Shown in pieces: positions 1 to 4,868 of a stretch of DNA of 5,464 nucleotides. The notes beneath the pieces were generated by a model that worked only from the letters and a program-made list of their open reading frames with translations, was not told the DNA's origin and ran no database searches. The position numbers and the translations under genes are program-made. Position 1 is the stretch's first letter; each line of letters begins with the position of its first letter. Source of the DNA: Cyclobacteriaceae bacterium (GTDB taxonomy: Bacteria; Bacteroidota; Bacteroidia; Cytophagales; Cyclobacteriaceae); contig DAOVVI010000162.1 of the NCBI GenBank assembly GCA_030637245.1, forward strand, positions 1 to 5,464. The letters are read 5' to 3'.

Positions 1-48
1 AAAGATTTTGGCAGGTATCCATTGGATCCGACATTGATTTTTGAGTAA
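1..48 (+). CDS. Possible C-terminal tail of an upstream gene (partial)
   Basis: The first frame reads 15 codons ending in E-TAA at 46-48, with the peptide KDFGRYPLDPTLIFE. It would be the end of a gene that begins before the window. The other two plus frames also stop within the first 45 bases, so the frame choice rests only on being the longest and on a plausible residue mix. No family can be named. The desaturase begins 90 bases later, so the two are probably separate units. Confidence 0.25.
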   Translation, partial: KDFGRYPLDPTLIFE

Positions 49-138
49 AAAATTTAAGGGCAAAACCTCAAAACATATCAGTCAGTTTTGTGTTATGGAT
101 ATAATAATTCATGAATACCTGATTTTTTTGAACCAATT

Positions 139-1116
139 ATGAAGATACCAAACTTACGCCTGGAGGTGATGCAAACCATTGAGAAGTCAATGGATGAACT
201 GTTAGATAAATATTTAAAACCTATAGAAAAAAATTGGCAGCCATCAGAGCTATTGCCTGACTCTAAGTCATCTGAATTTTTCGAAGAAATAGAAGAAATC
301 CAGGAGCTGGCGAAAGAGATGAATTATGATTTATGGGCAGTTTTAATCGGTGACACCATTACCGAAGAGGCTCTCCCAACTTATGAATCATGGTTGATGG
401 ATGTTGATGGAATTGACCAGGAAGGAAGAAATGGTTGGTCGAAATGGATAAGAGGATGGACTGCTGAAGAAAACAGGCATGGAGATTTACTTAATAAATA
501 TCTATATCTATCCGGAAGGGTCAATATGCGTGAAATGGAGATTTCTACCCAGCACCTGATCAATGATGGTTTTGATATTGGTACAGGACATGATCCCTAC
601 CGGAATTTTATTTATACCAGTTTTCAGGAGTTGGCCACTAATATCTCTCATCGTCGTGTCGCCAGCTTTTCGAAAAATGCAGGTAATCAGCGTCTTGCCA
701 AGATTTGTGGAATTATTGCCGCAGATGAAGCACGGCATGCTAATGCTTATATCGAGTTTATCAACCGGATATTTGAACTTGATCCTGGTCAGGCGATGCT
801 GGCTTTTGAAGATATGATGCGCAAAAAGATTGTGATGCCGGCTCATTTCTTAAGAGAAACCGGTGATGCGATTGGAGAGTTGTTCACCCACTTTTCTGAT
901 GCTGCTCAACGAATTAGGGTTTACACCACCCAGGACTACATCGATATTCTTGAATCACTTTTAAAGCAATGGAATATTGAAAATATTAAAGATATTAATG
1001 ACTCGGCTGAAAAAGCCAGGGATTATTTAATGGCCTTGCCAAATCGGCTAAAGCGAATTTCTGACCGAATAAAAATCCCGGAAAAGCAATATGAATTTAA
1101 GTGGATTGGAATTTAG
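139..1116 (+). CDS. Soluble acyl-ACP desaturase (di-iron, FA_desaturase_2 family)
   Basis: This family is cytosolic and uses O2 and reduced ferredoxin to put a cis double bond into a saturated acyl chain carried on acyl carrier protein, making unsaturated fatty acids for membrane lipids. The 325 residues cover the whole catalytic helical bundle. The six di-iron ligands of the castor enzyme are all present by alignment from memory: Glu76 (TEEALPTY), Glu111 and His114 (EENRH), Glu164 (SFQE), Glu197 and His200 (DEARH). The spacings 111-164 and 164-197 are the same as in castor. WQPSELLPD near residue 33 matches the plant N-terminal block, and MMRKK..MPAH near 226-236 matches the plant core. The ATG at 139 is preferred. 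An internal ATG at 169 directly follows GGAGGTG, but that spacing is too tight and it would remove part of the first conserved helix. The exact position of desaturation (delta-9 or other) cannot be read from sequence. No clear terminator follows. Confidence 0.95.
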   Translation: MKIPNLRLEVMQTIEKSMDELLDKYLKPIEKNWQPSELLPDSKSSEFFEEIEEIQELAKEMNYDLWAVLIGDTITEEALPTYESWLMDVDGIDQEGRNGWSKWIRGWTAEENRHGDLLNKYLYLSGRVNMREMEISTQHLINDGFDIGTGHDPYRNFIYTSFQELATNISHRRVASFSKNAGNQRLAKICGIIAADEARHANAYIEFINRIFELDPGQAMLAFEDMMRKKIVMPAHFLRETGDAIGELFTHFSDAAQRIRVYTTQDYIDILESLLKQWNIENIKDINDSAEKARDYLMALPNRLKRISDRIKIPEKQYEFKWIGI

Positions 1117-1191
1117 CCCAAATTATATGATACGCAAAGACATCAAAATATCATTATATATTAATGCATGCAATTGACTTTTGCTTTTATC

Positions 1192-1662
1192 TCATGTCTC
1201 CACTTCATGGGCTAAAAGCGCTATTTCTCCAAGGTGGTAAAGGTCATGTTGAATGACTCCATGAATCAATGTATAATAGTTGTAAGCCTTTCCTTCTACC
1301 TCATCATTTAATCTATCATCACTGATTTTTTCAAGAGCAGCTAGTATATTTTTCTGACTCTCAGCTAAATCAGCTTTTATCTCTTCCCAGGTGTCTTCAT
1401 TGGGATTCTTAAAGGTTTTCCAGTTATCGAATTGTGAAACCTCGTAAAATGCATCTCCTTCCAGTCGCTTGATGGCAAAAACTCTCCAGCCAGTAATATG
1501 CTGTACAAGTTCACAGATTCGGTGTATATGTTCTGACGGTTGAAAAGCTTGCTTTGCAGTGATTTTTTCTAATATTTCCATAATGGAAGCTCCATGCCAG
1601 GCAGCCCCGTCGTAGGCATTTTGAAGCATATTGATGATTCTGGAAAGTTCAGTATTTTTCAT
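1192..1662 (-). CDS. DinB/YfiT-like putative metal-dependent enzyme
   Basis: This is a 156-residue protein of the DinB-like four-helix-bundle superfamily. The family's metal-binding histidine triad is visible as His55 (ELVQHITGW) and His139 plus His143 (QHDLYHLGEI). The C-terminal HDLYHLGEIALL block is the most diagnostic part. The length is normal for the family. Members include thiol-dependent transferases (YfiT/BstA, mycothiol-dependent isomerases) and many uncharacterised proteins, some stress-induced, so the substrate is unknown. It is cytosolic, with no signal peptide or membrane segment. It is convergent with the desaturase, 75 bases from it, and separated from the upstream hsp20 gene by a terminator, so it is probably a single-gene unit. 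Upstream of ATG1662 there is only AT-rich sequence with no Shine-Dalgarno, as is usual in Bacteroidota. Confidence 0.85.
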   Translation of the reverse strand: MKNTELSRIINMLQNAYDGAAWHGASIMEILEKITAKQAFQPSEHIHRICELVQHITGWRVFAIKRLEGDAFYEVSQFDNWKTFKNPNEDTWEEIKADLAESQKNILAALEKISDDRLNDEVEGKAYNYYTLIHGVIQHDLYHLGEIALLAHEVET

Positions 1663-1730
1663 ATGTTTATAATTTGCGAAACCTTGCTTATTTGCCAGAG
1701 CACCTAATCATCCATTATGTGTCTAATTTG

Positions 1731-1766
1731 CTCCGGCCCTGCCTCGCCGGCAGGCGGGTATACCGG
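1731..1766. repeat. GC-rich hairpin, likely dispersed intergenic repeat
   Basis: A block of nearly pure G+C sits inside an AT-rich spacer. CCTGCC (1738-1743) pairs with GGCAGG (1749-1754) around a five-base loop, and outer CCGG copies at 1733-1736 and 1763-1766 can pair around it. Similar CCTGCC/GGCAGG palindromes recur between genes in Bacteroidota genomes, so this is probably one copy of a REP-like family. It lies about 70-100 bases upstream of the dinB-like start. A second copy is not present in this window, so its repeat status is inferred. Confidence 0.5.
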
Positions 1767-1786
1767 TTTCATTTGTTTTTGAGTTC

Positions 1787-1800
1787 TGATAATATTATCA
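1787..1800. promoter_or_regulatory. Perfect 14-bp palindrome, possible operator (Fur-box-like half-sites)
   Basis: TGATAATATTATCA is a perfect inverted repeat with no spacer. Its half-site TGATAAT equals the half-site of the Bacillus Fur 7-1-7 box (TGATAATnATTATCA), but the central base is missing. It lies 125 bases upstream of the dinB-like start, which is far for an operator of that gene. A Fur-family site, another dimeric regulator's site, or chance in AT-rich DNA are all possible. Confidence 0.3.
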
Positions 1801-1880
1801 AATTAGGAATAATTCATCAAATACAAAAACAGTGAAAGGAACAGAAATGATAAAAATGAAGTACTTACGATTTATTCAAT

Positions 1881-1914
1881 AAAAAAACCCCAGGAAATCA
1901 ATCCAGGGGTTTTA
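1881..1914 (-). terminator. Rho-independent terminator of the hsp20 gene
   Basis: AAAACCCC (1884-1891) pairs perfectly with GGGGTTTT (1906-1913). The stem can continue past one A/A mismatch with GGA/TCC, leaving a small loop. Read on the minus strand the stem is followed by a run of seven T (complement of 1881-1887), the classic intrinsic terminator form, starting about 20 bases past the hsp20 stop. On the plus strand only four T follow, so termination in that direction would be weaker. It separates hsp20 from the dinB-like gene. Confidence 0.88.
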
Positions 1915-1933
1915 GAAATTATCTGGTCAATGT

Positions 1934-2338
1934 TTAATTATCTATGTTTTTTATATGTACTCTAAACGGATTATCAGGAAGATTGTTATTGTATGGCAGT
2001 AAAACCTTAAATACTCCATTTTCAAAAGTTGCTTCGATTCTGTTGATATCAACGTAATATGGTATTTGAATCACCTTGAAAAACAATGGATACATTATTG
2101 GTTGGCCATTGCTAAAAGATTTGTTAAAACGCATTACATTGATTAACAGTTCATTTTTATTGATAGTGAAATTGAAAGATTCCGGTGCGATGGATGGATT
2201 GGAAACTTGAATCAGAATATCATTGCCAACTTTCTTAACACTAAATTCTGTTTTCCGCACTCCGCCATTCACGGTGTTCATCAAATCACTTTGCCCCAAT
2301 AAATCTCTTAGAAATGTCTTATTATCAAGAATATTCAT
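1934..2338 (-). CDS. Hsp20/alpha-crystallin-family small heat-shock protein
   Basis: Small heat-shock proteins are ATP-independent cytosolic chaperones that form oligomers and hold unfolding proteins for the Hsp70/ClpB machinery. The alpha-crystallin domain runs from about residue 29 to 118. It opens with a beta strand (KTEFSVKKVGNDILIQV) and ends with the diagnostic block IPYYVD...IEATFENGVFKVLLP (92-115), which fits the family pattern of A-x-x-x-NGV followed by a leucine-proline strand. Val127-His128-Ile129 near the C-terminus could be the I/V-x-I tail that docks neighbouring subunits. The N-terminal arm is short and the strand-loop before the final block (SFSNGQPIMYPLFFKVIQ) differs from the usual FxRxFxLP, so it is a divergent member. 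At 134 residues it is only slightly shorter than typical. It is monocistronic by its terminator and has a strong ribosome binding site. Confidence 0.85.
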   Translation of the reverse strand: MNILDNKTFLRDLLGQSDLMNTVNGGVRKTEFSVKKVGNDILIQVSNPSIAPESFNFTINKNELLINVMRFNKSFSNGQPIMYPLFFKVIQIPYYVDINRIEATFENGVFKVLLPYNNNLPDNPFRVHIKNIDN

Positions 2339-2341
2339 TTT

Positions 2342-2351
2342 AACCTCCTTT
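2342..2351 (-). promoter_or_regulatory. Strong Shine-Dalgarno site of hsp20
   Basis: Read on the minus strand, AAAGGAGGTT ends just before the hsp20 ATG at 2338, with five bases between GGAGG and the start codon. This is a near-perfect anti-16S match and fixes the start codon. None of the other starts in the window has a usable one. Confidence 0.75.
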
Positions 2352-2423
2352 CATTAATATTTACTCAAAAAGCATACCAATGGTTTGGAAATTAGCCCAA
2401 ATAGCTTTTAGAGGACAATTATT

Positions 2424-2438
2424 CCCGGCTTGTCCGGG
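2424..2438. repeat. Short GC hairpin downstream of the MauG-like gene
   Basis: CCCGG (2424-2428) and CCGGG (2434-2438) form a perfect five-base stem with the loop CTTGT. It starts 32 bases past the MauG-like stop codon on the minus strand. The following minus-strand bases are AATAATT, not a T run, so it would be a weak or non-canonical terminator. It also lies about 85 bases upstream of the hsp20 start and could instead be leader or regulatory structure for that gene. Confidence 0.4.
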
Positions 2439-2470
2439 TTAGGAGGAAACGGGACAGAATGGCATAGTTT

Positions 2471-3691
2471 CTATTGACCACTCCACTCTTTCAATGCCGG
2501 AGGGCAAGCGTATTGCGAACTCCGTATCATTTCATGATCAGTTAATGTCAGGAGAAAAGCTTTCAAAGCTGCTTTGTCTTCATCATTGAGTTGAACACCT
2601 TTTTCGCGTACATTTTTCATTAGCGGATGTACATAATCAGAATAAACCAGGCCTTCAGAATAGAAATCGATCATTTCATCAAGCGTCTTAAATCTACCAT
2701 CGTGCATGTATGGAGCAGTAAGTTCGATATTGATCAATGAGGGCGCACGAAAAGCTCCATTATCCATAGGATCGCCGGTTATAGAATTCCGGTCCAGATC
2801 TTTAATATTTAAAGTTACGTCTTTGGCATTATTGAAATACTGATTGGTAGTCATTAGGACTGAACCTCCATGACAATGAAAACAATCTGCATCTTCGGAA
2901 AAGAATAAATCATGACCCTTCTTTTCCTGTAGGCTTAATTCAGCTTCTTGTCTGAGGTATTTATGAAATTTTGAATTGTGCGCTACTATCGACCTCACAA
3001 ATTGAGCAATTGACTTGCTGATGCGATCATAGGTCACATCTTCGGTACCAAAGGCGGCTTCAAATTTTGGTTTGTACATTGGAATTGCATCAATAGCCGC
3101 TACACTTTTCTCTATTGTACTGTTCATTTCATGAGATGCTGTGATCGCCATCCAAACAAACGATTCTATATTTTTAAAATGGAAATCTTCTTCTGAGGGA
3201 ACATTGTTCTCACTACTACCTTTAAGATAATTTGATTCATGCACAAATCCATTCCAGCCATAGCCGTTGAGATTGTACACCGAATTTACTATTGGCAACA
3301 TATAATTGGGCGTAGATTCACCTTCAGGATATTCTTCTGAAGGCAGACCAAATGTTTTCCCTTCTATAAATTTTGGATGATCCAACCCAACTTCGAAACC
3401 ATTTTCCTGGATGTGACAGGTAGCACAGCTCATGAGCATATCTTTTGATGTATTCCCGGATAACCTTCCATCATAAAACAGGTATCTGCCCAACTCGACG
3501 CCTTCCATGGTCATCGGATTATTCGCAGGAATATTCAGATTTTTCGGAAAATAGGCCATTTCAGGAATTACATATGGGGTAGCATTGAATGATTCTACCT
3601 TTATTTCCTCATTGCTATCCGAACTACATGACCAAATTACCAACATAATAAATACCGGTAATGCTATTCCAATTGTGACAAATCTTTTCAT
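2471..3691 (-). CDS. Di-haem MauG/cytochrome-c-peroxidase-family lipoprotein (MbnH-like)
   Basis: Family members reduce H2O2 or use it for long-range oxidation of partner proteins. The 406-residue product has a lipoprotein signal peptide (IWSC, lipid Cys22), so it should sit in the cell envelope. Two c-type haem sites are clear: C89-A-T-C-H93 and C270-F-H-C-H274. Between them, GWNG (Trp146) matches the WDG motif whose tryptophan bridges the haems in MauG, and HEM (187-189) matches the conserved EM. APYMHDGRF at 326-334 is the hallmark of the second haem domain. Fourteen residues past His330 is Tyr344, where classical peroxidases place an axial Met and MauG has Tyr, by alignment from memory. 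The mbnP-like gene lies 74 bases upstream on the same strand, so this is probably its modifying enzyme, as MbnH is for MbnP. A plain H2O2-detoxifying peroxidase is the main alternative. Confidence 0.9.
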   Translation of the reverse strand: MKRFVTIGIALPVFIMLVIWSCSSDSNEEIKVESFNATPYVIPEMAYFPKNLNIPANNPMTMEGVELGRYLFYDGRLSGNTSKDMLMSCATCHIQENGFEVGLDHPKFIEGKTFGLPSEEYPEGESTPNYMLPIVNSVYNLNGYGWNGFVHESNYLKGSSENNVPSEEDFHFKNIESFVWMAITASHEMNSTIEKSVAAIDAIPMYKPKFEAAFGTEDVTYDRISKSIAQFVRSIVAHNSKFHKYLRQEAELSLQEKKGHDLFFSEDADCFHCHGGSVLMTTNQYFNNAKDVTLNIKDLDRNSITGDPMDNGAFRAPSLINIELTAPYMHDGRFKTLDEMIDFYSEGLVYSDYVHPLMKNVREKGVQLNDEDKAALKAFLLTLTDHEMIRSSQYACPPALKEWSGQ

Positions 3692-3713
3692 GATCTATTC
3701 TTAATTTAATCTC

Positions 3714-3721
3714 CAAATATA
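3714..3721 (-). promoter_or_regulatory. Candidate Bacteroidota -7 box before the MauG-like gene
   Basis: The minus-strand octamer TATATTTG matches the Bacteroidota TAnnTTTG -7 consensus exactly and sits 23 bases before the ATG, giving a short leader. The nearest TTG that could act as a -33 element (complement of 3747-3749) is 25 bases away, longer than the usual 19-21. It may give the second gene extra transcription beyond read-through from mbnP. Confidence 0.35.
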
Positions 3722-3765
3722 GTTTTCTAAAATAATATCTTAGTGACAATAATTACCAATTTTCA

Positions 3766-4587
3766 TTATTCAGCAACAACAGATGCTATTGATCCTATTG
3801 AGAATACACTTCTCCCATTTTCTACCCCCATTCTCATAGCTTTTTGATTTTGCATAATTTTTCCGCCGTGTTCATCATGGTTATACATATTGGGTTTGTC
3901 CCACCAACTATCAACATTCATGCGGATAGAGATGGATTTGGTTTCGTTTTCATCTATCGAAAATGATGAAGCAGGCAATTCGGTTTCAAACCAGTTTTGA
4001 ATAAATCCCGTAATATTATTATCTGCATCTTTTTCTTGTCCAACCCCCAAATGAAAATTGAAAGGAGTTCGCTGATCTTCTTTATTAATCCAGAATCCAT
4101 TGAGTTTCATGTAATGATATCCTCCCTGGTCACCGCCTAAATTCACAGGCCAAAGCATATCATTTTCCGGGGGATCAGTGTACATTAGCTGTTTATTTTT
4201 TTCACCTTTTATCCCAAAAATCATGGATATAGATTCATATTCTCCCACAGGGATTGCATCAGTAACTACCCATTTTCCGGTTTCAGGAAGGTTGGTATCA
4301 ATATAATGGGCAAATTTTTCATCATCCAATAATAGTTTACTTCCATCATTTTTATTCAGCGTAATATCTGAAATAAACCATTGGATTTCCGTTACTTCAT
4401 ACTGATTACCAGCAGTGCTTATATATTTCATCTCATCAAGCGCCAGCTCTTTTCCATCAGCAAAATGCTCAAAGTAAAATACCAATTTCGCGGTATTTTT
4501 ATCTGATTCAGTATCAGCACTTTTTTTACAGGATGACAAGATGTTTAAAACTACAAATACTGCCACGAAGAATTGATGTCTTTTCAT
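3766..4587 (-). CDS. MbnP-family copper-binding lipoprotein
   Basis: MbnP proteins are envelope copper-binding proteins. In the methanotroph MbnP a MauG-like partner (MbnH) converts a tryptophan to kynurenine, needed for copper binding. The product is 273 residues with a lipoprotein signal (LSSC, lipid Cys20). The family pattern is recognisable: an opening strand LVFYFEHFADGKEL near 35-48, EIQWFISDITL (68-77), PVGEYESISMIFGI (113-126), then the signature MLWPVNLGGD (144-153) and GYHYMKLNG (156-164), NFHLG (177-181), and a C-terminal HGGKIMQNQ block (240-248). Seven tryptophans (70, 106, 146, 166, 199, 228, 229) and histidines 158, 179, 237 and 240 are candidates for modification or metal binding. 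It is first in a probable two-gene operon with the di-haem enzyme. The start has no Shine-Dalgarno. The family call is from pattern memory and is fairly secure; the copper role is inferred from homology. Confidence 0.82.
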   Translation of the reverse strand: MKRHQFFVAVFVVLNILSSCKKSADTESDKNTAKLVFYFEHFADGKELALDEMKYISTAGNQYEVTEIQWFISDITLNKNDGSKLLLDDEKFAHYIDTNLPETGKWVVTDAIPVGEYESISMIFGIKGEKNKQLMYTDPPENDMLWPVNLGGDQGGYHYMKLNGFWINKEDQRTPFNFHLGVGQEKDADNNITGFIQNWFETELPASSFSIDENETKSISIRMNVDSWWDKPNMYNHDEHGGKIMQNQKAMRMGVENGRSVFSIGSIASVVAE

Positions 4588-4611
4588 AAGTCAACTTTAA
4601 TTATTAAACGA

Positions 4612-4642
4612 CAAAATAAAAACACTTATTGGGTGGTATAAA
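4612..4642 (-). promoter_or_regulatory. Weak candidate promoter for the mbnP-mauG pair
   Basis: On the minus strand TTTA (complement of 4639-4642) is followed after 19 bases by TTATTTTG (complement of 4612-4619). Each differs by one base from the Bacteroidota TTTG-N19-TAnnTTTG consensus, and the spacing is right. The -7 box lies 24 bases before the ATG. In such AT-rich DNA this could be chance. Confidence 0.28.
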
Positions 4643-4688
4643 GTTCTCTTAAACTCATATTGTTTTATTTTTTGCGATTTGATAATAA

Positions 4689-4704
4689 ATGAACAATAGT
4701 TCAT
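4689..4704. promoter_or_regulatory. 16-bp inverted repeat, candidate operator
   Basis: ATGAAC (4689-4694) and GTTCAT (4699-4704) are perfect inverted arms around AATA. Size and symmetry suit a dimeric helix-turn-helix regulator. It lies 102 bases upstream of the mbnP start and 165 bases upstream of the divergent gene. I do not recognise the regulator family. Confidence 0.35.
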
Positions 4705-4868
4705 CTTTTGATTTTGACTTCTAATTATTATCGAAAAATAATAATTCTGACCTGAGGGCATCAATTAATTGCAATATTTGAAAATATTAAAATAATCATT
4801 ATGGATTATCGCATTGACATTCAACTATTTAATGTTTAAATTTAATAAGGTTTTAGCCTGAATATTTT

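Larger units (their letters stand above)
4588..4868. other. Divergent intergenic regulatory region
   Basis: This 281-base, strongly AT-rich spacer lies between the diverging mbnP-like gene and the gene at 4869. It contains several inverted repeats (4689-4704, 4723-4746, 4762-4771, 4773-4788) and a weak promoter candidate for mbnP. I see no open frame of convincing length and no RNA gene in it. Confidence 0.6.

Noticed and set aside
100..105. TATAAT hexamer upstream of the desaturase as a promoter -10 box
   Set aside because: There is no -35 or -33 element at proper distance, and the Bacteroidota primary sigma factor uses a different -7 consensus.
381..846. Minus- and plus-strand open frames inside the desaturase gene (381-563, 508-846, 563-817)
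   Set aside because: They overlap a clearly conserved enzyme in other frames, and their translations show no recognisable domain.
1124..1158. Bulged AT-rich inverted repeat (ATGATA with TATCAT) between the convergent desaturase and dinB-like genes, as a bidirectional terminator
   Set aside because: The 16-base loop, almost no G-C pairs and no flanking T run make it too weak to call.
1847..1882. Ten-codon plus-strand frame (MIKMKYLRFIQ start) preceded by AAAGGA and followed by the 1884-1913 hairpin
   Set aside because: Too short to support as a gene. The hairpin has its long T run on the minus strand and is explained by hsp20, and AAAGGA is expected by chance in A-rich sequence.
2371..2400. 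TTGGGC-N18-TATGCT on the minus strand as a sigma70-like promoter for hsp20
   Set aside because: Both boxes match poorly (three and four of six), and the host phylum does not rely on that consensus.
2391..2402. 11-base TTAGCCCAAAT, also found at 1113-1123, as a direct repeat
   Set aside because: One copy overlaps the desaturase stop codon, there is no flanking similarity, and the size is compatible with chance.
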